DNA of 28,188 bases from Stenotrophomonas maltophilia (lineage in GTDB: Bacteria; Pseudomonadota; Gammaproteobacteria; Xanthomonadales; Xanthomonadaceae): NCBI GenBank assembly GCA_002387845.1, contig DGLB01000015.1, forward strand, positions 1-28,188, written 5' to 3'. The notes below the pieces were generated by a model. The model saw only the letters and a list, made by a program, of their open reading frames with translations, was not told the origin of the DNA and ran no database searches. The position numbers were made by a program, and so were the translations under genes. Every line of letters begins with the position of its first letter. Position 1 is the first letter of the stretch. Shown here piece after piece: positions 21,992 to 28,188 of this stretch.

Positions 21992-23713
21992 TCACTGCAG
22001 GGTCAGCGACAGGTGGTCGGCCACGGGGCCCAGCACCAGTGCCGGCATGAACTGCAATACGGTCAGAATGACGATCACCGCGATCAGGGTGATGCCGAAG
22101 GTGGGCGTTTCCAGCTGCAGCGTGCCGGCGGTTTCCGGGGCGCGGCGCTTGGCCGCCAGCTGCGCGCAGATGACCAGCGGAACGATCAGCAGTGGGTAGC
22201 GGCCCAGGATCAGCACCAGGGTGCAGGTCAGGTTCCACCACGGCGTGGCGTCGCCCAGCCCTTCAAAGCCCGAACCGTTGTTGGCGTACGCCGACGTGTA
22301 TTCGTAGAAGACCTGGCTGATCGCGTGGAAGCCGGGGTTGGAGTTGCCGGTCAGTGAAGGCACCGCCAGGGTGATGCCGGTCAACACCAGCAGGGTGATC
22401 GGCTGCAGCAGGATCAGCAGCGCCAGCAGGCGCACCTGCGGGGTTTCCAGCTTGCGGCCCAGCAGTTCCGGGGTACGGCCGGTCATCAGGCCGGCCAGGA
22501 ACACACCCAGCAGCATGTAGACGATGAACTGCAGCAGGCCGCAGCCAATGCCGCCCCAGATCGCGCCGACCAGCATGTTGATCATCGGCACGGCACCGGC
22601 CAGCGGACTCAGCGAGTCATGCATGCCGTTGACCGAACCGTTGGTCACCTGGGTGGTCACGGCGGCCCACAGCGCGGTGCCATCAGACCCGAAGCGCACT
22701 TCCTTGCCTTCCATCAGCAGCGCGCTGCTGGCGGTCGCGGAGTAGCCTTCCAGCCATACGGTGGCTGCGACCGAGACGCTGGACATCGCCAGCATGCAGC
22801 CGAACACCAGGCCGGCCAGGCGCTTGCGTCCGGTGAACGCACCCAGCATGAACACCACGGCGATCGGAACCAGCAGGATGCTCACGATCTCGATGGCATT
22901 GGACAGCGGGGTCGGGTTCTCCAGCGGCACGGCGCTGTTGGGCCCATACCAGCCGCCACCATTGGCACCGAGTTGCTTGGCCGCCACCATCGCGGCAACC
23001 GGGCCCAGCGGCAGCTTCTGGCCTTCCATGCCGGCCGATGCATCAACCGGTGTAGCGGTTGGCCCACCCGCCAGCGTGGACGGAACGCCCTGGCTGGTCA
23101 GCAGCAACGCCCACAGCAGGCACAGCGGCAGCAGGAAACGCACGCACGAACGCACCACGTCGGCGTAGTAGTTGCCGACGTTGACCAGGCGGTCACCGTT
23201 GGCAACCGGTTCGGCCTGGGCCGTTGCCGCGGTCGCGTCGGTCTTGACGAACAACGCACGCAGCGTGGCCACCAGCAGGGCCAGGCCCATCATCGGCGTG
23301 ACCACCTGCAGGCCGGTGATCGCGGTCATCTGCGCGAAGTAGGACAGCTGCGCCTGGCCGGAGTAGTGCTGCTGGTTGGTGTTGGTCAGGAACGACACCA
23401 TCGTGTGCAGTGCGGTATCCCAACGCATGTTGGGAATCTGGTCCGGGTTGAACGGCAGCCAGGCCTGGGTCATGAACACGATCTGCACCAGCACCGCGAT
23501 CACCACGTTGCTGAGCAGGAACGCGCCGACGTAGCCACGCCAGTTCATGCCACGGGCCGGGTTCACCCCCAGCGCCCAGTACAGGGGCTTTTCAATCAGC
23601 CCGAACAGCGCGTCGCCGGCCATCGGGCCGCCGCGCATCACCCGGGCAAGGTAAAGCCCAAGTGGAAAGGCCAGCACGATGCTGGCCAGGATGATCAACA
23701 CAATCTCGGTCAT
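21992..23713 (-). CDS. kdpA: Potassium-transporting ATPase subunit A (KdpA)
   Basis: The K+-binding, channel-like subunit of KdpFABC. It is 573 residues with about ten membrane helices and four pore-loop repeats. The selectivity-filter segments are visible in order: TNTNQQHYSG (110-119), LGANGGGWYGPNSAVPLEN, TNGSVNGMHDS and AYANNGSGFEGL. It starts MTEIVLIILASIVLAFPLGLYLARV, as in the family. It lies 12 bases downstream of kdpF and 11 bases upstream of kdpB on the same strand. The frame is intact. With kdpB interrupted, KdpA would lack its ATPase partner unless the stop is suppressed. Confidence 0.97.
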   Translation of the reverse strand: MTEIVLIILASIVLAFPLGLYLARVMRGGPMAGDALFGLIEKPLYWALGVNPARGMNWRGYVGAFLLSNVVIAVLVQIVFMTQAWLPFNPDQIPNMRWDTALHTMVSFLTNTNQQHYSGQAQLSYFAQMTAITGLQVVTPMMGLALLVATLRALFVKTDATAATAQAEPVANGDRLVNVGNYYADVVRSCVRFLLPLCLLWALLLTSQGVPSTLAGGPTATPVDASAGMEGQKLPLGPVAAMVAAKQLGANGGGWYGPNSAVPLENPTPLSNAIEIVSILLVPIAVVFMLGAFTGRKRLAGLVFGCMLAMSSVSVAATVWLEGYSATASSALLMEGKEVRFGSDGTALWAAVTTQVTNGSVNGMHDSLSPLAGAVPMINMLVGAIWGGIGCGLLQFIVYMLLGVFLAGLMTGRTPELLGRKLETPQVRLLALLILLQPITLLVLTGITLAVPSLTGNSNPGFHAISQVFYEYTSAYANNGSGFEGLGDATPWWNLTCTLVLILGRYPLLIVPLVICAQLAAKRRAPETAGTLQLETPTFGITLIAVIVILTVLQFMPALVLGPVADHLSLTLQ

Positions 23714-23725
23714 GGTCGGCTCCGA

Positions 23726-23866
23726 TCAGAACTTTTCGGGCGCAAGCACGACGTACAGGAGGTAAGCGGCGGCAACGATCACCAGCACGCCGCAGACCAG
23801 GGCAAGCCAGGCGGGCAGGGTAGGCGTTGCGGCAGCGGCGGCAACAACAGGCAGAATCAGGCTCAT
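23726..23866 (-). CDS. kdpF: Potassium-transporting ATPase small subunit F (KdpF)
   Basis: A 46-residue single-helix protein from ATG 23864-23866, with GGA about seven bases upstream. The C-terminal half (residues 23-46) is one transmembrane helix ending AYLLYVVLAPEKF, matching the KdpF pattern (aliphatic helix, L-x-Y, then A/P-E-x-F). The N-terminal half is Ala/Pro-rich and extends beyond the 29 residues of E. coli KdpF, so translation could begin later, but I see no better start. KdpF stabilises the KdpABC complex. It is the first gene of kdpFABCDE. Confidence 0.88.
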   Translation of the reverse strand: MSLILPVVAAAAATPTLPAWLALVCGVLVIVAAAYLLYVVLAPEKF

Positions 23867-23952
23867 GGGACGTCCAGGTGGAACCACTCCACGTCAGGTC
23901 GCCATCGTCCGCCTCAGCCGCGTAAACACGCCACGCCCGCCCCACCGGACTC

Positions 23953-23974
23953 CCGTAAAAGAACCATAAAAAAA
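23953..23974 (-). promoter_or_regulatory. Candidate KdpE operator (T-rich direct repeat)
   Basis: On the minus strand this stretch reads TTTTTTTATGG then TTCTTTTACGG, two T-runs each followed by TA(T/C)G. It resembles, as I recall it, the T-rich KdpE site of E. coli (TTTTTATA followed by a second T-run ending TTTACA). It lies about 87-108 bases upstream of the kdpF start codon, a plausible distance for an activator site. Its first T-run is also the U-tract of the terminator at 23968-23995. I could not identify a -35/-10 pair between it and kdpF. Confidence 0.45.
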
Positions 23975-23995
23975 GGCGCGTGCAACGCACGCGCC
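23968..23995 (-). terminator. Rho-independent terminator of the pyrE operon
   Basis: On the minus strand, a perfect 9-bp GC-rich stem GGCGCGTGC / GCACGCGCC with a 3-base loop (23975-23995) is followed immediately by seven T residues (A-run at 23968-23974 on the plus strand). This is a textbook intrinsic terminator for transcripts from pyrE and the coiled-coil protein gene, and it insulates kdpF just downstream. Confidence 0.9.
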
Positions 23996-24031
23996 CCTAT
24001 AACCCCCGGAGTTGCCCGGCCGCATACTGAC

Positions 24032-24052
24032 GTAGAGCCGGGCTTGCCCGGC
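24032..24052 (+). repeat. GTAG-type REP (SMAG-like), copy 3
   Basis: GTAG (24032-24035), one A, then GCCGGGC (24037-24043), loop TT, GCCCGGC (24046-24052). An extra GCCCGGC arm lies at 24014-24020 and could pair alternatively with the first arm. It is located between the terminator and the stop codon of the coiled-coil protein gene, the usual place for REPs (between a coding end and its terminator). Confidence 0.8.
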
Positions 24053-24064
24053 TGCTCCTGACCC

Positions 24065-24757
24065 TCAACCCCGAGGATCGTTTGCCACCGCAGTCCCCTT
24101 CAACACCCGGTACCGCTGCAGCGTTTCCTCGATCTCCGTATCCAGCGCCTTGCGCTGGGCAATGAACGACGCCTGCAGACGCTGCTGCGCCACCAGTTCG
24201 GTATGGCGCAGACGGATGTCCTCGGTCTGCTTGTCCGTCACCGGCTGCCCCGCCAGCTCGCGGTCGCCGGCACCGGACAGCAGGGTCACCAGCGCATCGC
24301 GCAGGCTGGCCACGTTGTAGCTGGCGGTGTGCACGTTGTTGTCCAGAATGCTGGTGCGTTCGGTGAACACCCGGCGCAGGTCGTCCTCGTTCTCGTAGGT
24401 GACCAGCATGGCCTGCTCGGTGCGCTGGCGGGTTTCCTCCGCCGCCTGGTCCAGCTGTCGCTGCGCTGCGGCCACCGCTTCGGTGGCGCGCTCGTCTTCG
24501 GTCAGGGTGCGGTCCACGCTGCCTCGGCGCAGGCCGCTCTTCACGCCGAACTCCTCACGCGCGCTGTTCACCGCATCCTGCGGCAATGCATCGCTGCAGA
24601 TCCGTTCGCTACCCCGGTTCCAGCAGTACAGCTTCTTCGGCTTGGCCTGCACCTGCTGGTACTTGGGCTGCTGCTGTTGTTGCGCCTGCAGCCCCGGGGC
24701 TGCCAGCAGCAGGGCCAGGGCGGTGGTGGTCAGCGATAACGTGGTGAACCTGGACAT
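24065..24757 (-). CDS. Exported coiled-coil protein with N-terminal Cys/Trp motif (230 aa), unknown function
   Basis: The signal peptide MSRFTTLSLTTTALALLLAAPGLQA is followed by a Gln-rich stretch (QQQQQPKYQQVQ) and a short motif KKLYCWNRGSERICSDALP (41-59). This resembles the start of DUF4124-type envelope proteins (aromatic, W, then x-C-SD-x-LP), but with two cysteines. The remainder is strongly helical and charged, with likely coiled coil at about 95-150 and 185-225. The start at 24755-24757 gives a proper signal peptide; the longer upstream frame runs into pyrE. It lies 22 bases after pyrE on the same strand and before a strong terminator, so it is the second gene of a pyrE operon. It is presumably periplasmic. 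No function is known to me. Confidence 0.82.
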   Translation of the reverse strand: MSRFTTLSLTTTALALLLAAPGLQAQQQQQPKYQQVQAKPKKLYCWNRGSERICSDALPQDAVNSAREEFGVKSGLRRGSVDRTLTEDERATEAVAAAQRQLDQAAEETRQRTEQAMLVTYENEDDLRRVFTERTSILDNNVHTASYNVASLRDALVTLLSGAGDRELAGQPVTDKQTEDIRLRHTELVAQQRLQASFIAQRKALDTEIEETLQRYRVLKGTAVANDPRG

Positions 24758-24779
24758 GGTGAGCAGCCCCCTGCTGCAA

Positions 24780-25439
24780 TCAACGCGTAGGACGGCTGCC
24801 GTAACGGGACCTGTAGTCCTCCAGCGGCTGCCGGTACCCGACAAGTTCCGGATTTCCGGAGGCAAAATCAAGCAGATCCGCCAGCGTGGCCACGGCCACC
24901 ACCGGAATGCCGGCCTCTTCGGCCACCGACTGCGCCGCCGAACGGCGGTCGGTTTCCGAGGCGATCTCCTGGCGGTCCAGCGCCACCACGATGCCGGCCG
25001 GGGTGCCGCCCGCGCCCTTGATGATGCCCAGGGCCTCGCGGATGGCGGTACCGGCGGTGATCACGTCGTCCACGATCAGCACCCGCTTGCCGTTCATGTC
25101 CGCGCCGATCAGGTTGCCGCCTTCACCATGGTCCTTGGCTTCCTTGCGGTTGAACGACAACGGCAGGTCGCGGCCACGCTGGGCGAATTCACAGGCGGTG
25201 GCGGTGGCCAGCGGAATGCCCTTGTAGGCCGGGCCGAACACCACGTCGAACTTCAGCCCGGTGGCTTCCACGGCGTCGGCGTAGCAGGCCGCCAGCTGGG
25301 CCATGCGGGCACCGGAGTCGAAACGCCCGGCGTTGAAGAAATAGGGGCTCAGCCGGCCCGACTTCAGGGTGAACTGGCCAAAACGCAGCGCGTCGGCGGT
25401 CAGGGCCAGTTGCAGGAAACGGTGACGATGGTCGCTCAT
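24780..25439 (-). CDS. pyrE: Orotate phosphoribosyltransferase
   Basis: Makes orotidine 5'-phosphate from orotate and PRPP in pyrimidine synthesis; a cytoplasmic homodimer. The 219 residues include the orotate-side segment GRLSPYFFNAGRF (28-40), FGPAYKGIPLA (68-78), the flexible loop FNRKEAKDHGEGG (96-108) and the PRPP-binding motif VLIVDDVITAGTA (120-132). The start ATG is at 25437-25439. It is divergent from the exonuclease III-like gene, with 164 bases in between, the same arrangement as pyrE and crc in Pseudomonas. Confidence 0.98.
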   Translation of the reverse strand: MSDHRHRFLQLALTADALRFGQFTLKSGRLSPYFFNAGRFDSGARMAQLAACYADAVEATGLKFDVVFGPAYKGIPLATATACEFAQRGRDLPLSFNRKEAKDHGEGGNLIGADMNGKRVLIVDDVITAGTAIREALGIIKGAGGTPAGIVVALDRQEIASETDRRSAAQSVAEEAGIPVVAVATLADLLDFASGNPELVGYRQPLEDYRSRYGSRPTR

Positions 25440-25529
25440 CTAATGACTATTCAATTCTCTTTGGAGCGCAGATGCTAATCCATCCGCCCCAATTCAGGCT
25501 CGCGGCAGGCCGTCGCAGGCCCCAGCAGC

Positions 25530-25543
25530 GGCCGGATCCGGCC
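25530..25543. promoter_or_regulatory. 14-bp perfect palindrome in the pyrE/xth divergent gap
   Basis: GGCCGGATCCGGCC is fully self-complementary and lies near the middle of the 25440-25603 gap between the divergent genes. It might bind a dimeric regulator. A -10-like TATGCT at 25567-25572 lies 31 bases before the xth start, but I found no matching -35. Confidence 0.4.
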
Positions 25544-25603
25544 AGCCGCCGACGCAGGCAACCCGGTATGCTTTGTCGGTTCCCGCACCAACCCTGGATT
25601 CGC

Positions 25604-26404
25604 ATGCGCATCATCAGTTTCAACGCCAATGGCATCCGCTCCGCCGCCAGCAAGGGCTTCCTTGACTGGTTCCGCGCCCAGAATGCCGACGTGCTGTGCA
25701 TCCAGGAAACCAAGGCCCAGGAAGACCAGCTGGCCGACCCCATGTTCCGCCCGGACGGCCACCACTGCTTCTACCGCGATGCCATCACCAAGAAGGGCTA
25801 CAGCGGCGTGGCCATCTATAGCAGGAAGGAGCCCGACCAGGTCATCACCTCGCTCGGCTGGGCCCCGTTCGACGACGAAGGCCGCTATATCGAGGCCCGT
25901 TACGGCAACCTCAGCGTGGTCTCGTTCTACATTCCCTCCGGCAGCTCCGGCGACCTGCGCCAGGGCTTCAAGTACGAGGTGATGGAATGGCTGCGGCCGA
26001 TCCTGGCGCAGTGGCTGGCCAGCGGCCGCGACTACGTGCTGTGCGGCGACTGGAACATCGTGCGCTCCGCGCTCGACATCAAGAACTGGAAGTCCAACCA
26101 GAAGAACTCCGGCTGCCTGCCGCCCGAGCGTGACTGGCTCAACGGCCAGTGCGTGGACACCGACCAGGCCATGGACATCGCCGCCGGCCAGGGCTGGACC
26201 GACGCCTACCGCCTGCTGCACCCGCAGGGTGAGGACTACACCTGGTGGAGCAACCGCGGCGCGGCCCGGGCCAACAACGTCGGTTGGCGCATCGACTACC
26301 AGTTCGTCAGCCCCGGCCTGCGTGAGCGCCTGCGCAGCTGCTCGATCTACCGCGACGAGCGCTTCTCCGACCATGCCCCGTTCACGGTGGACTACGCTCC
26401 ATGA
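25604..26404 (+). CDS. xth: Exonuclease III-family protein (ExoIII/Crc-like; probable ampN)
   Basis: Member of the exonuclease-endonuclease-phosphatase family (exodeoxyribonuclease III/AP endonuclease). The 266 residues start MRIISFNANGIRSA, with Asn7 of the metal site. The expected catalytic residues are present: IQETKAQ (metal-binding Glu), GDWN (Asp/Asn pair) and SDHAP (catalytic His near the C-terminus). Overall sequence and position (next to pyrE) match the Pseudomonas regulator Crc, which has lost these residues (from memory: LQDT, GSLY, SQHAP). Here they are intact, so nuclease activity is likely. Start ATG 25604 is chosen by family length; the frame extends 44 codons upstream into non-family sequence. 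The stop overlaps the ampG start (ATGA), as in the ampN-ampG operon of S. maltophilia. Confidence 0.92.
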   Translation: MRIISFNANGIRSAASKGFLDWFRAQNADVLCIQETKAQEDQLADPMFRPDGHHCFYRDAITKKGYSGVAIYSRKEPDQVITSLGWAPFDDEGRYIEARYGNLSVVSFYIPSGSSGDLRQGFKYEVMEWLRPILAQWLASGRDYVLCGDWNIVRSALDIKNWKSNQKNSGCLPPERDWLNGQCVDTDQAMDIAAGQGWTDAYRLLHPQGEDYTWWSNRGAARANNVGWRIDYQFVSPGLRERLRSCSIYRDERFSDHAPFTVDYAP

Positions 26405-27768
26405 GTGAAGCGGTCGCCGCCAAGCCCCAGCGCCCGTGGCAGCGGGTGCTGGCCAACCTGACCGATCACAAGGTCATGGCCATGCTGCTGCTGGGCTTCA
26501 GCTCCGGCCTGCCGATCTACCTGGTCGGCAACACGCTCGGCTTCTGGATGCGCAAGGAAGGCATCGACCTCAGCACCATCGGCTTCCTGTCGTGGGTCGG
26601 CCTGGCCTACACCCTGAAATTCCTGTGGGCCCCCATCGTCGACCGTACCGATGTGCCCGGTTTTGCCCGGCTTGGCCGCCGCCGTGGCTGGATGCTGCTG
26701 TCGCAGATCGTGGTCGCTGCCGGCCTGGTCGGCATGGCGCTGGTGCAGCCCAAGGGCGGGCACATCCAGTTCCTCGGCATCGCCTGGGAGCACATCGTGG
26801 TGTTCGGGGTCATGGCGGTCATCGTCGCCTTCGCCTCCGCCACCCAGGACATCGTCATCGACGCGTGGCGCATTGAAAGCGCCAAGGACAGCGAACAGCT
26901 CGGCCTGCTGACCTCGTCGTCCGCGCTGGGTTACCGCAGCGCGCTGCTGGTCACCGATGCGCTGATCCTGCTGGTCGCCTCGCGGGTCGGCTGGCAGATC
27001 TCCTATGAACTGATGGCCGCGCTGATGATGGTCGGCGTGGCGGCGGTGCTGGTCGCCAGCGAGCCCGCGCGCGAAGTCGCCGCCGTAAAGGGCCAGAACG
27101 CCGCGCTGTGGACCCCGCGCGGGCTGTTCGATGCCGTGGTCGGGCCGTTCGTCGCGTTCGTCCGCGAGCACCGCAGCGGGGCCATCCTGATACTGGTCGC
27201 CATCAGCGCTTACCGCATGGCCGACTTCATCATGGGTCCCATGGCCAATCCGTTCTACGTGGACCTCGGGCTGGATGAAGACGTGGTCGGCGCGGTGCGT
27301 GGCTCGGTCGGGCTGGTGGCCACCTTCGTCGGCATCGCCCTGGCCGGTCTGATCGCGGTGCGCTGGGGCGTGCTGGTCACCCTGGTGGTCGGTGCGGTGC
27401 TGGGGCCGTGCTCCAACCTGGCGTTTGCGTGGCTGGCCTATGTGGGCCCGGACACCACTCATTTCGCCGTGGCCATGGCCATCGACAACGTCGCCAGCGG
27501 GTTCGCCGGCACCGCGTTGATTGCCTACATGTCCAGCCTGACCAGCATCGGCTACACCGCCACCCAGTACGCGCTGCTCAGCTCGTTCTATGCCATGCCC
27601 GGCAAAGCCTTGAAGGGTTTGTCCGGTTGGGCGGTGCAGAGCCTGGCGCAGGGGCGCACCCTGCTCGAGGGCTATGCGCTGTTCTTCATCGGCACCGCGC
27701 TGATCGCCATCCCGGTGGTGCTGCTGTGCCTGGGGCTGATCTGGCAGCAGCGGCGCAAACGGGGCTAG
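26401..27768 (+). CDS. ampG: AmpG-type muropeptide permease (MFS)
   Basis: Imports anhydro-muropeptides from the periplasm for peptidoglycan recycling; in bacteria with inducible beta-lactamases this supplies the AmpR ligands. The 455 residues form about 12-14 membrane helices. AmpG-type signatures include MAMLLLGFSSGLPIYLVGNTL, LKFLWAPIVDR, GRRRGWML and ASATQDIVIDAWRIES (helix 5 region). Start ATG 26401 overlaps the stop of the ExoIII-like gene, so the two are translationally coupled. The stop shares a CTAG palindrome with the stop of the convergent small gene. The nearby anmK-like gene end fits a recycling context. Confidence 0.95.
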   Translation: MSEAVAAKPQRPWQRVLANLTDHKVMAMLLLGFSSGLPIYLVGNTLGFWMRKEGIDLSTIGFLSWVGLAYTLKFLWAPIVDRTDVPGFARLGRRRGWMLLSQIVVAAGLVGMALVQPKGGHIQFLGIAWEHIVVFGVMAVIVAFASATQDIVIDAWRIESAKDSEQLGLLTSSSALGYRSALLVTDALILLVASRVGWQISYELMAALMMVGVAAVLVASEPAREVAAVKGQNAALWTPRGLFDAVVGPFVAFVREHRSGAILILVAISAYRMADFIMGPMANPFYVDLGLDEDVVGAVRGSVGLVATFVGIALAGLIAVRWGVLVTLVVGAVLGPCSNLAFAWLAYVGPDTTHFAVAMAIDNVASGFAGTALIAYMSSLTSIGYTATQYALLSSFYAMPGKALKGLSGWAVQSLAQGRTLLEGYALFFIGTALIAIPVVLLCLGLIWQQRRKRG

Positions 27769-27992
27769 AACGACTTCGCATCCGGCAGTGCCTGCAGCGC
27801 CGCAATTGCATCCGCCAACGCATCCACTTCCGGGTTCTGGAACCCATGGCGTACTTCCAGCTCGCTGGAGAACAGCCCCTGCTCCAGCAACGCCACGCAG
27901 GTGTATTCGCGCGTCCAGCCGCGGGCAACCGCAACGCGCCGGATGCGTTCTTCGAGCAGCGGATCAAGATCGCGCAGCACCAGATCAGCCAT
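27765..27992 (-). CDS. Small ribbon-helix-helix-like protein (FitA-type), no toxin partner seen
   Basis: A 75-residue protein starting MADLVLRDLDPLLEERIRRVAVARGWTREY. The pattern (beta strand L-V-L-R-D-L-D, then helix L-L-E-E-R-I-R-R-V-A, turn, second helix) matches the ribbon-helix-helix N-terminus of FitA/VapB-like antitoxins and small regulators. The C-terminal 30 residues are acidic and helical (NPEVDALADAIAALQALPD). In typical toxin-antitoxin pairs a PIN-domain toxin gene follows; here the downstream DNA is ampG on the opposite strand, so it appears to be an orphan or a stand-alone regulator. Start ATG 27990-27992 follows GGGGGAGAACACGAC. Its TAG shares four bases (CTAG, 27765-27768) with the ampG stop. 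Confidence 0.78.
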   Translation of the reverse strand: MADLVLRDLDPLLEERIRRVAVARGWTREYTCVALLEQGLFSSELEVRHGFQNPEVDALADAIAALQALPDAKSF

Positions 27993-28064
27993 GTCGTGTT
28001 CTCCCCCTTGCTACAGCACCGCCCCCACGGCACAACAGCTTCGATCATGCGCCTGCCATGGGGT

Positions 28065-28081
28065 GCGGGCAATACGCCCGC
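28065..28081 (-). terminator. Weak hairpin downstream of the anmK-like gene
   Basis: GCGGGC (28065-28070), loop AATAC, GCCCGC (28076-28081) lies between the anmK-like stop and the small gene downstream on the minus strand. There is no T-run; it may be a weak terminator or processing hairpin. Confidence 0.35.
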
Positions 28082-28106
28082 GCCACGCCAGACCTGCTGC
28101 GTTCAC

Positions 28107-28188
28107 CTACGCCGGGTGGATCGCGCCCAGGATCCGCGGCCCCTCGGCCCCGGTCACGCTCGGCAGATTGGCCGCCAGGCCATCCAGG
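28107..28188 (-). CDS. anmK: Probable anhydro-N-acetylmuramic acid kinase, C-terminal end only
   Basis: The last 26 codons of a gene entering from the right edge, ending LAANLPSVTGAEGPRILGAIHPA before the TAG at 28107-28109. The pattern NLP-x-VTGA-x-x-P-x-x-LGAI-x-P at the extreme C-terminus is that of AnmK, the kinase that opens 1,6-anhydro-MurNAc and phosphorylates it to MurNAc-6-phosphate during cell-wall recycling. With ampG 340 bases away this makes biological sense. Only the C-terminus is visible, so the call rests on that short signature and on context. Confidence 0.7.
   Translation of the reverse strand, partial: LDGLAANLPSVTGAEGPRILGAIHPA

Noticed and set aside
19314..22199. A 961-codon open frame on the plus strand opposite kdpB and kdpC
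   Set aside because: The translation is Arg/His/Gln-rich with no recognisable domain and lies antisense to clear KdpB/KdpC sequence. Long antisense frames are expected in high-GC DNA.
22619..24061. A 480-codon plus-strand frame opposite kdpA and kdpF
   Set aside because: No domain; it reads through kdpF and the terminator hairpin in antisense, and the composition is His/Gln/Arg-rich.
27765..27992. A complete toxin-antitoxin module at the right end
   Set aside because: Only the antitoxin-like frame is present. Neighbouring frames are ampG (convergent) and a non-coding gap before the anmK-like end.

Overview
The window is a GC-rich chromosomal segment from a gammaproteobacterium of the Xanthomonadaceae/Lysobacteraceae, most likely a Stenotrophomonas. 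Evidence: the orders argS-radC and coaBC-dut-algC; a full kdpFABCDE operon; pyrE divergent from an exonuclease III-like gene translationally coupled to ampG (the arrangement called ampN-ampG in S. maltophilia, from memory); and three short palindromic repeats headed by GTAG, the hallmark of Stenotrophomonas SMAG-type REPs. No tRNA, rRNA, insertion sequence or CRISPR array was seen, and no stretch over 300 bases lacks a gene.

Layout. (1) 1-2714, minus strand: the start of a SPOR/FtsN-like protein gene, argS, a GTAG REP and radC. (2) 2698-11745: variable DNA between radC and coaBC, two genes that are commonly divergent neighbours. It begins with a low-GC cassette (2698-4233) encoding a translationally coupled pair of small membrane proteins and a divergent protein of unknown function. 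Then come an Old Yellow Enzyme reductase with a divergent LysR regulator, a small lipoprotein, a two-helix membrane protein, a secreted beta-lactamase-fold serine hydrolase, a retropepsin-like protease, a VOC protein and two exported proteins. (3) 11746-15837, plus strand: coaBC-dut-algC, the last with a long membrane-anchored N-terminal extension. (4) 15866-23866, minus strand: kdpFABCDE, the high-affinity K+ pump and its two-component system. (5) 24065-25439, minus strand: pyrE and a secreted coiled-coil protein. (6) 25604-27768, plus strand: the exonuclease III/Crc-like gene and ampG. (7) 27765-28188, minus strand: a small ribbon-helix-helix-like protein and the 3' end of a probable anmK.

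The most important single observation is an in-frame amber codon (TAG where the family has CAG/Gln) at codon 96 of kdpB. The frame is otherwise uninterrupted and all catalytic motifs are intact, so as written the Kdp ATPase subunit would be truncated after 95 residues. Other points of interest: a tandemly duplicated start motif in RadC beside the low-GC cassette; a T-rich KdpE-operator-like element that coincides with the U-tract of the upstream gene's terminator; a REP that encodes the last residues of KdpC; and an ExoIII-like protein with an intact active site in the genomic position of the Pseudomonas regulator Crc.
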